64,000 nucleotides of DNA from RH-AL1 sp965249685 (GTDB taxonomy: Bacteria; Pseudomonadota; Alphaproteobacteria; Rhizobiales; Beijerinckiaceae): contig CBDFMN010000003.1 of the NCBI GenBank assembly GCA_965249685.1, forward strand, positions 2,728,001-2,792,000, read 5' to 3'. The translations under genes and the position numbers were made by a program. Positions within the stretch are counted from its first letter, which is position 1. Every line of letters starts with the position of its first letter. Positions 33,891 to 45,779 of this stretch are shown here, piece after piece. The notes under the pieces are model-generated. The model worked only from the letters and a program-made list of their open reading frames with translations, made no database searches and was not told the origin of the DNA.

Positions 33891-35183
33891 TTACACGCTT
33901 CGCGCGGCCTCCCCCGTCAGCCCTTTGGCGTCGCGGCGCCACAACCACAGGCAGAGCGCCGCCACGGGCAGGCCGATCAGCGACGTGGCGACGAAGAAAT
34001 GCACGAAGCCGAGCGAGGCCACGGCGAAGCCCGACAGCCCGGCGAGCAGGCTACCGGGAAACGCCACCAGCGAGGTCAGCAGCGCGTACTGGCTGCCGGC
34101 CAGCGCGGTGGCGCAGAGCGTCGACATGTAGGTGATGAGCACGATGGAGGCGAAGGCATAGGCGAAGCTGTCGATGCTGACGGCGAGCGCGAACACCCAG
34201 AACTCGCCGCCGGCGTGGTCGCCGTGCGCCGCGAGCCAGGCCAGCGCGAGGTGCGAGGCCGAGCCCGCCACCGTACCCACCAGCAGGCTCGTCATCAGGC
34301 CGAGGCGCGCGACGATCCACCCGGCCGCCACGGTGGCGGCGAGCGCCACCCAGAAGCCGAACAGCTTGGTGACGGTGGCGATATCGGTGTTGGAATAGTG
34401 CAGGCTCTTGAACAGCGGCACCGCCATGGCGGAGGAGACGTAGCCCGGCATGCGGAACCCGGCGACGAGCAGCAGCACCGGCAGCGCCATCGGCCCGAGC
34501 CGCCCCGACATCTCCTTGAACGGCGCGGCGATCGCGGCGGCCACGCTTGGGTGCGCCCGCGCGGTCGCGTCGAGCGGCGGTTCGGGGGCGAGCAGCGCGG
34601 TGAGCGTGCCGACGAGCAGCAGCGCGGCCATGCCGAGGTAGGCCACGCGCCAGCCGTAGCGGTCGGCCAGCAACAGCGCGCCCGCCCCGGCGGCGAGGCT
34701 GCCGACGCGGTAGCCGATCTCCGCCCAGGTGACCATCTCCCCCTGCCGCTGCGGCGCGACCGCGATGCGCCAGGCGTCGATGACGATGTCCTGCGTCGCC
34801 CCGGCGAAGCCGAGCGCCAACGAGGCGGCGATCGTCCACCACAGGTCCCGCGCGGGATCGCCGAAGGCGACGCCGACGAGCGCGAGCATCACCGCGAGCT
34901 GCGAGGCGACGATCCAGCCGCGCCGCCGCCCGAGGACGCGGCCGATCAAGGGCGCGTCGAAGCGGTCGAGGAACGGCGCCCACACGAACTTGAACTTGTA
35001 GGCCAGCGTCAGCTCGGAGAGCAGGCCGATCGTGGCGATGGACACGCCCGCCTCCGACAGCCACGCCGATTGGGTGACGTAGACGAGCAGGAACGGCATG
35101 CCCGACGAGAAGCCGAGCCCGAGCGCGGTGAGCAGGCGGCGGTCGGGCAGGCGGAAGCGGGAGGGTGCGGCGGCATCGCTCAT
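33891..35183 (-). CDS. ampG: AmpG-like muropeptide transporter (MFS)
   Basis: 430-aa membrane protein with about 12 segments. The start LLTALGLGFSSGMPFLLVYVTQSAWLSEAGVSIATIGL and the following YKFKFVWAPFLDRFDAPLIGRVLGRRRGW are characteristic of AmpG permeases, which bring anhydromuropeptides into the cytoplasm for cell-wall recycling. The segment QDIVIDAWRIAVAP also matches. The start is taken at ATG 35183. It lies 30 bp upstream of aroKB on the same strand. Confidence 0.88.
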   Translation of the reverse strand: MSDAAAPSRFRLPDRRLLTALGLGFSSGMPFLLVYVTQSAWLSEAGVSIATIGLLSELTLAYKFKFVWAPFLDRFDAPLIGRVLGRRRGWIVASQLAVMLALVGVAFGDPARDLWWTIAASLALGFAGATQDIVIDAWRIAVAPQRQGEMVTWAEIGYRVGSLAAGAGALLLADRYGWRVAYLGMAALLLVGTLTALLAPEPPLDATARAHPSVAAAIAAPFKEMSGRLGPMALPVLLLVAGFRMPGYVSSAMAVPLFKSLHYSNTDIATVTKLFGFWVALAATVAAGWIVARLGLMTSLLVGTVAGSASHLALAWLAAHGDHAGGEFWVFALAVSIDSFAYAFASIVLITYMSTLCATALAGSQYALLTSLVAFPGSLLAGLSGFAVASLGFVHFFVATSLIGLPVAALCLWLWRRDAKGLTGEAARSV

Positions 35184-35641
35184 GGCCAAGGTGTAGCGCC
35201 AAGCCGGCCCGCGCGCGAGCCCGCCGCGGCCCTCGCGCGGGCGCCGCGGACGGATCGCACCGCCGCACGGGCGGGGGCGGGGCGGTCGCCCCTCCCGTCA
35301 CCGCGTCGACGCGGCCGGTCCGGGCCGGGTACACTGGCCCGGTGAGCGCCGCCCGCGACCGGACGCGCCCGGCGCCGGCCCCGTCCGGTCGCGCGGGCGC
35401 CCCCGGCGGGCGGTGGGGAACGCGGACATCGCGGCGCGGCGGAGGAACGGACGATGGCGGGGAACGCGGACTTTTGGCGGTGGATGGCGCCGCGCGGCGA
35501 CGCGGGTTCCGGCGATGTCGCGGCCCGGCGCCATCGCGCGCCAAACACGACGGCAGACGGCGTGGCCGATCGTACCCCTGCCGCGCCGGCCCGGTGCGAT
35601 CGCCGATCCGCGCCCCGCGCCGGGCGGCGGGCGCCCCGCCC
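35184..35641. other. 458-bp extremely GC-rich gap between ampG and the HipB-like gene
   Basis: No supportable gene. The sequence is composed of GC-rich strings (ccgcgcgcgagcccgccgcgg). One 12-bp direct repeat (GGGAACGCGGAC) occurs at about 35415 and 35460. Open frames here on both strands have Arg/Pro/Ala-only composition and are rejected. Confidence 0.5.
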
Positions 35642-35956
35642 GTGCTGATCGCCTCGGCCGCCGACGTCGGGCTCGTCGCCCGCGCGCGCCGCGCCGCGCT
35701 CAAGCTCGGCCAGGCCGACGTCGCCCGCCGGGTCGGGGTGGGGCGGCAATGGGTCGTGCGCTTCGAGTCCGGCCACGCCGGCGCGGAACTCGCCCTGGTG
35801 CTGCGCACGCTCGCCGTGCTCGGCCTGGAGGCGCGCCTCCAGGCCGCCCGCGTGCCGCCGGGCTGGACGCTGGACCTCACCGCGACGGCCGGCACCCGCG
35901 CCCGCCCTTACGGCCGCGCCCGCCGCCCCCGGCACGAACCGGCGAAGGGCGTATAG
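35642..35956 (+). CDS. orphan HipB/Y4mF-like helix-turn-helix regulator
   Basis: Protein of 104 aa. The XRE helix-turn-helix reads ADVGLVARARRAALKLGQADVARRVGVGRQWVVRFESGHAGAELALVLRTLAVLGL, as in HipB-like antitoxins (Y4mF family). The tail is basic. The start is taken at the GTG just before the conserved region; upstream in-frame residues have no protein-like composition. In type II HipBA systems the kinase toxin gene hipA follows directly; here there is none, and the next gene is the convergent HD-GHKL gene. It may be a remnant of a toxin-antitoxin pair or a stand-alone regulator. Confidence 0.75.
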   Translation: MLIASAADVGLVARARRAALKLGQADVARRVGVGRQWVVRFESGHAGAELALVLRTLAVLGLEARLQAARVPPGWTLDLTATAGTRARPYGRARRPRHEPAKGV

Positions 35957-36071
35957 GGGACGCGCGCAGCCGCTGGCACGCCCCGCCTTCGACAGCCAAT
36001 CAAATCGGGGGAACGTAGACGAGGAACAGAATGCCGATATCCCGCTTCAATGAGCACAGGCAAGGCCGAGC

Positions 36072-38849
36072 TCACAGCGATGAGTCAGACTTCGTTGGTT
36101 CGAGAGTCATAAGGCAACCTGACTTACTAAAATCTTTGATCCATCGTTTCGATGAACCCGTCTGAGGAGCAAATTTGCCATCCCAGGTGTTTGAACGTGT
36201 CCAATCTGAGCAGACGAAGAACTCAACATGACTGGCTTTAGATTTGGTGCAAATCTGTAGGAATGTATCCTCGATTTCCAACTGAGGAGAGCCCCATCTA
36301 ATTAAAACGTATTCAACTTCGTCTATAGCTATGATGCGAGACGTATCTCCTAGACGTTCTAACCATTTGGGGACATATGATGCAGATAGTAGCGCCTTGA
36401 ATAGCGGAAGGCGCACGATGGCTAGAACGCTGGTACAAAGCCGACTTACAAAGTTTAGGTGACGGAGATGATAAACTAGACTTGTTTTTGTCGAGACGTA
36501 TTGCGTTGTTGAGCCTGTTGAGAATGCTGCTTGTGGCAGCGTCTGTATCAACTCATTCAAGTCACTATGGTCGCCATAAAGCTTTACTAAGCTCCTAATA
36601 TTCGCCGCCTCCATGACGTAGGCGTCGCAAAGACATACTCCATGCTTATGCCTTAAGAACCCAACTGTCGAAGCCTTGAAGAACGTCGATCTCGCCCTCT
36701 TTGCCGATTTTGAGAATAAGGGACCGACAGATTCAAGTATTTCACCATACGCCTTATCTTCAAGTAATCTATTAATGTCGTCATCTGTCGATGTAAAGGC
36801 TACTCGAGCTAGGTTAATAGGGGCCGCGGCTTCTCGATCCACAATGTGCAAAGTGTACGGCTTATTGCTGAACCCATCGCTAGCCTCCATAATAGCTGCA
36901 GGCGGCGTGATTGGTAAAGCGAGCCGAGAAACTTTCGATAATCCAGCATGTTTGTTAAGTGGCGCGATAGCAATACCATTCACAAAGTCTGGTATCTGAG
37001 TAGTTGATGAGGCGACTTTAATCTGCAGGTAATTTGCTATATTATTTTCCTCGTATGCAAATTTATAATCAGACGTCAGCGTCAGTGTTTGAGAAGATGC
37101 GTTTTCATTAAAGCTTAATTTCACATTAAGTTTCTCAGGAAAGGCAAAAAGGCGATCTGCGTTTGCTATGAAATGCTTGAAATCCCCGACTTTATCTTTC
37201 CCAAAGACAATCTCTATTTTGGTGCCCGCAGGAAGTTCTGCGCGCCTCACTTCAACATGTGGGTCGTGGAGACTAGCTTTAAAATATAATCCGTCGCTTG
37301 GCTGTGATGCATAGTACCTAGTACTAACCTCTATTGTCTCTCCAATCATGAAGGATGCTAAAGCACCTATGCCAAATCTGCCAGTTCGAGTGATGGCAGT
37401 AGAACCATCCTCTTGAAGGAACTTATTCCTCCATGCCGCAGAAGAGCGAAAACTTGCTCCAGCGTTAAGGAAATAATTTTTTAGAGTTGCAGCTGTCATG
37501 CCAACTCCCTGGTCTTCGATGATAAACTTTCCACCATTTTCATAAAAATCTATCCGTGCAACAACGCTGAAACCTCCTTCAACACACTCCTTTTTATTTA
37601 AGTATAACCCTTCTTGCACTGCATCGACTGCATTTTGAAGGAGTTCCCTTACACCATAGCCTGGATTGTTTCCATACAAAGGCGATAGAAGAAGTGAAAG
37701 CATTTCGGCTTCAGCAACACGAAAATGGATATTCTCAGGCAGATACGGGAATAAGTTCTGTCTTTCAAAGATCGATGATCGAACTCGACGTAAGCAGAGC
37801 TTAAGTTCTGAAAGGCCATTATCAGTTTGGCGGCCGTACACCTCTCCAAAAACAGCCCAACAAACATCTATTTCTCTCTGGATATCGTTCAGCCAATTCT
37901 CTAATCGAAGAAAGTCTACTACCGATACTGGACTTGCATCTACATAGACAGCCTCTGGATCATCATGAGTCCGAGTTATATTCTTTATACTATTGTGTAC
38001 TCGCCACTCGCGCTGAGATATGGGACTAACTATTGAATGTATTGCCGACTTTGTTGTCGATGCCCGATACGCTTGCAGCTGTATGTAATCAGCTATCCTT
38101 AATATGGCCATTAAGAAGACTATGTGCGTTCGATTGTAATCACGAAGGTCAAAGCGCTTCACAATATAATCGAAGTACGCCCGGACAGGAGCACCGTGAC
38201 TACGTGCAATAAGACCAATTAGATCCTGCTCTTCACGGCTAAATCCATCAAGTAATTCACCTAAACCCAATTGTTTATCGAGACCTAGACCTAATTCATG
38301 AGCTAGTCTAGGGTGGTTTAAGCGTAAGAACTCACCCACTAAGCGGCGATGACGATCTGTGTAATCAGATGTATCGGTTGGAAGTTCCTGTACTTGCTTT
38401 GTGTCTCCAAAAATACTTTCAAGCTTCCTTGAATTAAAGCGCTTGGCTTCTTCCAGGAAAGATCGCCAAGTTTCTGGCCAGTTTGCTGAGTCAAGTGTTG
38501 AATACACCGTTGTGTGATTTGGACTGATCAGTTTTTGAAAGTGAAGCTCTGTCAGATGCATTCCAGCATCGTGACAAAAAGTAGCTACAAGAAAGTAGCC
38601 AATATCTCTTGCCGAGATTAGACGAAGAGAACTGGTAGCAATCAGTTCAATTCCCGATCGAAAGACATCTAAGCTGTGCTCGGACGAATGATCAGTATAA
38701 TGTTTGAAGAAAGGAAGGCCTGATTGAGAAAACCAGTCTGCAAAGCGATTAACTGCCGGAAGAACTCGAGGTGTCGTGTTCCCATCGGATTTAAAAACGT
38801 CTTGTAAGAAAGCTGGGAGAAGGTTTTCAATAGCGTCTAATCCGAACAT
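36072..38849 (-). CDS. HD-domain plus GHKL (Hsp90-like) ATPase protein, AT-rich, candidate defence gene
   Basis: 925-aa protein. The N-terminal part has HD-hydrolase residues: HYTDHSSEH (50-58), CHDAGMH (92-98), SHG (217-219) and RIADYIQ with Asp254. The middle carries a GHKL ATPase: N-box RELLQNAVDAVQE (401-412) with Asn406, G1 box IEDQGVGM (444-451), and G2 box TGRFGIGALASF (489-500). This resembles Hsp90/MutL-type ATP binding. The C-terminal 400 residues are not recognised. The DNA is strikingly AT-rich and uses AT-ending codons, unlike both neighbours, indicating recent transfer. HD-GHKL fusions occur among predicted prokaryotic conflict systems, so a role in phage defence is a reasonable inference. 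The ATG at 38849 has AAGGA upstream. No mobility gene lies beside it. Confidence 0.85.
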   Translation of the reverse strand: MFGLDAIENLLPAFLQDVFKSDGNTTPRVLPAVNRFADWFSQSGLPFFKHYTDHSSEHSLDVFRSGIELIATSSLRLISARDIGYFLVATFCHDAGMHLTELHFQKLISPNHTTVYSTLDSANWPETWRSFLEEAKRFNSRKLESIFGDTKQVQELPTDTSDYTDRHRRLVGEFLRLNHPRLAHELGLGLDKQLGLGELLDGFSREEQDLIGLIARSHGAPVRAYFDYIVKRFDLRDYNRTHIVFLMAILRIADYIQLQAYRASTTKSAIHSIVSPISQREWRVHNSIKNITRTHDDPEAVYVDASPVSVVDFLRLENWLNDIQREIDVCWAVFGEVYGRQTDNGLSELKLCLRRVRSSIFERQNLFPYLPENIHFRVAEAEMLSLLLSPLYGNNPGYGVRELLQNAVDAVQEGLYLNKKECVEGGFSVVARIDFYENGGKFIIEDQGVGMTAATLKNYFLNAGASFRSSAAWRNKFLQEDGSTAITRTGRFGIGALASFMIGETIEVSTRYYASQPSDGLYFKASLHDPHVEVRRAELPAGTKIEIVFGKDKVGDFKHFIANADRLFAFPEKLNVKLSFNENASSQTLTLTSDYKFAYEENNIANYLQIKVASSTTQIPDFVNGIAIAPLNKHAGLSKVSRLALPITPPAAIMEASDGFSNKPYTLHIVDREAAAPINLARVAFTSTDDDINRLLEDKAYGEILESVGPLFSKSAKRARSTFFKASTVGFLRHKHGVCLCDAYVMEAANIRSLVKLYGDHSDLNELIQTLPQAAFSTGSTTQYVSTKTSLVYHLRHLNFVSRLCTSVLAIVRLPLFKALLSASYVPKWLERLGDTSRIIAIDEVEYVLIRWGSPQLEIEDTFLQICTKSKASHVEFFVCSDWTRSNTWDGKFAPQTGSSKRWIKDFSKSGCLMTLEPTKSDSSL

Positions 38850-38942
38850 GTAATTCCTTGAATGCTTTTCCGACAAAAAGCCTATGACAGTCAGCTAAGG
38901 ATACAAAGTCGCGAGTCTAAAACGGAAGACTCTTCTTTGTCG

Positions 38943-41585
<2,643 letters not shown>

Positions 41586-41793
41586 GGGCCGAATATGGCG
41601 CGCAAGGCTCGTATGCGAAAGAGCCAAGCAGCGTGACGCGGGACGATATCAACGTTCGCGACGTAGCGCTTGTTCGCCGCCGGCCAGGCGCGAGGACGAA
41701 GACCATCGGCTGAGGCCGCGGCTGAGGGGGCGTTCATCGAATAGCCAGCTTTGCCGTGATCTTCTGTGCCGGCAATCCGTGGCAGGCAGTCCG

Positions 41794-43284
41794 ATGGCGG
41801 CATCAAACCTTGGTTGGCTCGCGCTGACCCGTTTCGGCTACGGGCCGCGCGGCGACGGCGACGTGGCGGCGGCGGCCTTGGACCCGCGCGGGTTCCTCAA
41901 GGCGGAACTGGCGCAGCCCGGCATCGCGCTGTTGGCGGGCGCGACGCTGCCGACGAGCGAGGCGGCGATCGCGCTCTTCCACAGAGACCAGGCCGAACGC
42001 AAGGCCGCGCGGGAGCAGACCGCCGCTCAGGAGGCGACCGCTGCCGCGCGCGGGACGCAGCTCGCGGCGCTCGCGGCCGTGTCGCCCGTTTTCGCCAGGC
42101 TGGCCGATGCGGATGCCGCCACGGCCGGGGCGAGACCCGCGGCGAAAGCCACAGCGGCGGCCAAGCCGCCGACGCCCGAGCAGGCGATCTTCCGCGACGA
42201 GGCGATGGCGCGGCTGCGCCGGGCGGTCGAGGCGCGCGCGGGGTTTGCCGAGCGCCTCGTCGCCTTCTGGTCCAACCACTTCTGCGTGTCCGCCGCCAAG
42301 GGCGGCATCGCGCGCTGCACGGCGGGGGCTTTCGAGCGCGAGGCCATTCGTCCGCACGTGCTCGGCCGCTTCTCGGCCATGCTGCTCGCGGTGGAGAGCC
42401 ACCCGGCGATGCTGCACTACCTCGACAACGCCCGGTCGGTGGGGCCGAGCTCGCGCGTGGGGCAGCGCGGGCGGCGCGGGCTGAACGAGAACCTCGGTCG
42501 CGAGATCCTCGAGCTGCACACGCTCGGGGCCGGCAGCGGCTACGCGCAGGACGACGTCACCGCCCTCGCGCGCATCCTCACCGGCTGGACCATCGCCCGG
42601 CCCGACGGCCGCGACGGCGCCGTCGGCCGCTTCCTGTTCGACGCCGACGCGCACGAGCCCGGCGCCATCGCGCTGCTCGGCAAGACGTACCCCGAGGACG
42701 GGTTGGACCAGGGGCGGACGGCCCTGCTCGACGTGGCGCGCCGGCCGCAGACGGCGCGGTTTATAGCGGGAAAACTCGCGCGCGCCTTCGTGGCGGACGC
42801 GCCACCGCCCGCGCTCGTGGACCGCCTCGCCCGCGTCTTCACGGAGACGGACGGCGACCTCCAGGCGTTGACGCTGGCCCTCGTCGACGCGCCGGAGGCG
42901 TGGGACCCCGCGCCCGCCAAAGTCCGCAGCCCCTACGAGTTCATCGTCGCCGTCCACCGCCTGCTCGGTCGCCTGCCGGAGGAGCCGGGGGCCGTCCTCG
43001 GGCCGCTCAACCTGATGGGCATGGGCCTGTGGACCCCGCCGGGACCCAACGGCTTTCCCGACACCGCGGCCGCCTGGGCCTCGCCGGAGGGCTTCAAGCT
43101 GCGGCTCGACTATTGTTCGCAGCTCGCGAGCCGCCTGCGCGAGCCGCCAAACCCGGGCGCTTTGTTCGAGGCGCTCTGCGGCCCCGAGGGGTCGCCCCTG
43201 ACGCGCGAAGCGATCGCGCGGGCGGAGAGCCGGCCGCAGGGCCTGGCGCTGCTGCTGATGGCGCCGGAGATGCAGCGGAGATGA
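41794..43284 (+). CDS. DUF1800 family protein
   Basis: 496-aa protein. The opening LGWLALTRFGYGPRGDGD, the WSNHFCVSAAKG region, LNENLGREILELHTLGAGSGYAQDDVTALARILTGW and FIAGKLARAFVADAPPPALVDRLARVF are DUF1800 signatures. The family has no settled biochemical function and is almost always coupled to a DUF1501 gene, as here: the stop overlaps the next start (ATGA). An Ala-rich linker covers residues 65-125. No clear signal peptide. Confidence 0.93.
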   Translation: MAASNLGWLALTRFGYGPRGDGDVAAAALDPRGFLKAELAQPGIALLAGATLPTSEAAIALFHRDQAERKAAREQTAAQEATAAARGTQLAALAAVSPVFARLADADAATAGARPAAKATAAAKPPTPEQAIFRDEAMARLRRAVEARAGFAERLVAFWSNHFCVSAAKGGIARCTAGAFEREAIRPHVLGRFSAMLLAVESHPAMLHYLDNARSVGPSSRVGQRGRRGLNENLGREILELHTLGAGSGYAQDDVTALARILTGWTIARPDGRDGAVGRFLFDADAHEPGAIALLGKTYPEDGLDQGRTALLDVARRPQTARFIAGKLARAFVADAPPPALVDRLARVFTETDGDLQALTLALVDAPEAWDPAPAKVRSPYEFIVAVHRLLGRLPEEPGAVLGPLNLMGMGLWTPPGPNGFPDTAAAWASPEGFKLRLDYCSQLASRLREPPNPGALFEALCGPEGSPLTREAIARAESRPQGLALLLMAPEMQRR

Positions 43285-44537
43285 CCATGCCTGTTTCGCT
43301 TTCCCCACGCGCCGCGCCGCATCCCTCCCGGCGGGCACTGCTGGCAGGCGGCAGCGCGCTGTTCGGCTCCGCCTTCATTCCCAAGATCGCCTCCGCCGCC
43401 GGCGCGCGCGACCCGCGGCTGGTGGTCATCATCCTGCGCGGCGCGCTCGACGGTCTGGCGGCCGTCGGACCCGTAGGCGACCCCGATTACGAGGCGCTGC
43501 ACGGTCCGCTGGCGATGCGGTTGGACGGGCCAAACGCGGGTTTGCCGCTCGACGGGTTCTTCGCGCTCAACCCGGGCATGCCGGCCTTCGCCCGCATGCT
43601 CCGCGAGGGCCAGGCTTTGGTGGTCCACGCCGCCGCCACCCCTTACCGCGAGCGCTCGCATTTCGACGGCCAGGACGTGCTGGAAAGCGGCATGCCGGGG
43701 CCGGGTTTCACGGACTCGGGCTGGCTCAACCGCGCGATCGCGGCCTTGCCGGCCGCCGACCGCGTCGCCCTCCGGGGCGGCTTGGCCATCGGGGCGGCGA
43801 CGCCGCTCGTCCTACGCGGCGCGGCCCCTGTCGTCGGTTGGGCGCCGGAGGTCATCCCCAGCGCCGAAGACGACCTCGCCCGCCGCGTCCTCGCGCTCTA
43901 CGACCATACCGACCCGCTGCTGGCGCGCGCCATGCGCGAAGGCCTGCAGGTCGACAAAATCGCGGCGACCGCGGCGACGGCCACCGAGCGTCACCCCCCG
44001 GCTGGGCGGTTGGGCAATGGCTCCGCCGCGATGCGTCGGCTCGCGGAAGGCGCGGCGCGGCTGATCGCGGCGGACGACGGGCCGCGCGTGGCGGCGCTTG
44101 CCTTCGACGGTTGGGACACGCACGCGGGCGAGGGCGGCGCGACCGGCCGTCTGATGCCATTGCTCGGCGGCCTCGACGGTGCCTTAGAGGCGTTCCGAAC
44201 CGGCCTCGGCGCGAAATGGGCGGATACGGCGGTGGTCGCTATTACCGAGTTCGGCCGCACGGCACGGGTCAACGGCACGAGCGGCACCGACCACGGCACC
44301 GGCACGGTCGCGTTCCTGGCGGGGGGTGCGGTGCGGGGCGGCCGCGTCGTCGCGGACTGGCCGGGGTTGCGAGAGGCCCAACTCTATCAGGGGCGCGACC
44401 TACGCCCGACCACGGACCTGCGCGCGGTGCTGAAAGGTCTGCTCGCCGACCAGTTCGGCCTCTCGGCGGCCGTGCTTGGCCAGTCCGTCTTCCCCGGCAC
44501 GCTGGCGGTGCCGCCGATGGCCGGTCTGCTGGCGTGA
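43281..44537 (+). CDS. DUF1501 family protein with Tat-type signal
   Basis: 418-aa protein. Residues 10-38 look like a twin-arginine signal (PSRRALLAGGSALFGSAFIPKIASA). The body has the sulfatase-like DUF1501 pattern: LVVIILRGALDGLAAVGP, HAAATPYRERSHFDGQDVLESG, AFDGWDTHAGEG and TEFGRTARVNGTSGTDHGTG. It probably acts in the periplasm together with the DUF1800 partner. The 4-base overlap at the start and a GTGA overlap with the next gene suggest a three-gene operon. Confidence 0.94.
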   Translation: MTMPVSLSPRAAPHPSRRALLAGGSALFGSAFIPKIASAAGARDPRLVVIILRGALDGLAAVGPVGDPDYEALHGPLAMRLDGPNAGLPLDGFFALNPGMPAFARMLREGQALVVHAAATPYRERSHFDGQDVLESGMPGPGFTDSGWLNRAIAALPAADRVALRGGLAIGAATPLVLRGAAPVVGWAPEVIPSAEDDLARRVLALYDHTDPLLARAMREGLQVDKIAATAATATERHPPAGRLGNGSAAMRRLAEGAARLIAADDGPRVAALAFDGWDTHAGEGGATGRLMPLLGGLDGALEAFRTGLGAKWADTAVVAITEFGRTARVNGTSGTDHGTGTVAFLAGGAVRGGRVVADWPGLREAQLYQGRDLRPTTDLRAVLKGLLADQFGLSAAVLGQSVFPGTLAVPPMAGLLA

Positions 44538-45100
44538 CCGAGGACGCGTCGACCGTCGGCGCGCCGGGACCTTGGGACCGGCCGGTCCTCGCCAGTATCA
44601 GCTTCCGCGTCACACCGGCGGATCTGGCGGCGGGCTACCGCGCCGACCTGCGCTGGCGCTACACGCGGCCGCAAAGCGCAGCGCTTCCGTTCCTGACAGC
44701 GGCGGCGCTCGTCGGGGCCGGCCTGACAAGCCACCCGGACGCCAGTGCGCTGAGCCTGGGATTATCCGCCGCCGTCGGCCTCGCCGCCGTGGGTGGGATG
44801 CGCCTGCTGGTCTACATGGCGGCACCGCTCATCGCCCGCGTCAGCTTGCAAAAACGTCTCGGCGACCTCTCGCGCGTCGAGCTCACGGCCGAGGGTGTGA
44901 GGACACTTACGCCGCACCAGGACGTTTTCACCGCCTGGCGCGACTGCGTGGCCTGGAGCGAGGACCGCCATGTCGCCCTGCTCTACACGCGCGACACGCT
45001 CTACCAGTTTATCCCGCTGCGCGCCGCACCGCCCGGGACGATCGACCAATTGCATCGGCTGGTCGGCGGCTTGCCGCGGCGCTTGTCTCCACAAGAATAG
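44534..45100 (+). CDS. YcxB-like membrane protein
   Basis: 188-aa protein, third gene of the DUF1800-DUF1501 unit (GTGA overlap). An N-terminal segment ISFRVTPADLAAGYRADLRWRYTR precedes two hydrophobic segments (about residues 50-100). The C-terminal part, LSRVELTAEGVRTLTPHQDVFTAWRDCVAWSEDRHVALLYTRDTLYQFIPLRA, matches the YcxB-like C-terminal domain, a small PH-like fold. Function unknown. Confidence 0.82.
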   Translation: MTEDASTVGAPGPWDRPVLASISFRVTPADLAAGYRADLRWRYTRPQSAALPFLTAAALVGAGLTSHPDASALSLGLSAAVGLAAVGGMRLLVYMAAPLIARVSLQKRLGDLSRVELTAEGVRTLTPHQDVFTAWRDCVAWSEDRHVALLYTRDTLYQFIPLRAAPPGTIDQLHRLVGGLPRRLSPQE

Positions 45101-45121
45101 GGCTCCGCGATGCGGAGCCCT
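45099..45121 (+). terminator. stem-loop at the end of the DUF1800-DUF1501-YcxB unit
   Basis: AGGGCTCCGC and GCGGAGCCCT form a perfect 10-bp stem with a 3-base loop, starting in the stop codon. There is no T-run after it, so termination efficiency is uncertain. Confidence 0.6.
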
Positions 45122-45155
45122 ATCGTCCCGGGCGAGATTTTGCAGTGCGCCGTGT

Positions 45156-45377
45156 CTAGCGCGTCAGTGTCCCAACGTAAGCTGGCGTAACCAGCGTGGG
45201 CGCATCGGCTGCCTGGGGCTGGTCGAACCTCACCAGGAAGGCGAGCGCCGAGGCCGCAACAGCGATGACGACGACGAGCGTCAGAGATACCTTGAACTGA
45301 CGGCGCGCACTGCCCGTGTCGTAGTTGCGAACGAAGCCGGCGTCCGGCGTGTGCTCGAAATGGTCCGCGATCGACAT
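45156..45377 (-). CDS. small single-pass membrane protein (73 aa)
   Basis: MSIADHFEHTPDAGFVRNYD is a hydrophilic head, followed by the basic stretch SARRQFKVS and one membrane segment (LTLVVVIAVAASALAFLV), then a short outer tail. No family recognised. The ATG at 45377 with GGGGACGAG upstream is preferred over longer frames, whose extra residues overlap an AT-rich leader. Confidence 0.6.
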   Translation of the reverse strand: MSIADHFEHTPDAGFVRNYDTGSARRQFKVSLTLVVVIAVAASALAFLVRFDQPQAADAPTLVTPAYVGTLTR

Positions 45378-45779
45378 GGCGTACTCGTCCCCGTAAGTTC
45401 GATGGGAGAACACTGGCCGACGAGGGTTAAGGCCCACCGCAAAACCAAGCGGCCTGTGCGGCGGCGTTTCTTCTATCGACCCGCATAGTGAACGTAGGTT
45501 TGCCGACGAAAGTTGCGTCGTGCGACACTTTTTATTTGACAAGCCGGTGATCTCTCCCGCCGGAAAAAACCCTCCGAGACAATCCACGATTCCACTCCGG
45601 ATCGAGCGTGCTGTTCCTGCAACGGCCGGCGGCCGAGGTGTGAGCGTCGGCGAAAGTGTCGCGTGCCGAAATGGGACGGGGGTCCCCGCGCGGTCATTTT
45701 TGCCAAGGTCCGCGAGGATTAACCGGGTCTTCAGCGACGGCGGCTACGCCTCAGCCGGGGTTCGGCGTGGGTGGTCGGG
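45378..45779. other. 402-bp divergent intergenic region
   Basis: It separates the small membrane-protein gene from the PAP2 gene. No supportable gene. It includes an AT-rich stretch near 45525-45545 (gacactttttatttgacaag). No specific operator was recognised. Confidence 0.45.

Noticed and set aside
35411..35475. Direct repeat GGGAACGCGGAC in the GC-rich gap
   Set aside because: Only 12 bp in extremely GC-rich DNA, with no further copies or structure; likely chance.
36072..38900. Possible integration boundaries (direct repeats or tRNA) around the AT-rich HD-GHKL gene
   Set aside because: No tRNA gene and no convincing flanking direct repeats were found by eye, and no recombinase is adjacent.
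38916..38937. Short hairpin GAGTCT/AGACTC followed by TTCTTT near the uvrB end
   Set aside because: It would act on the plus strand, where no gene ends; on the minus strand there is no T-run.
41640..41690. Two GTTC motifs upstream of uvrB as a LexA box
   Set aside because: They are 14 bases apart rather than the 7 expected for the alphaproteobacterial SOS box.
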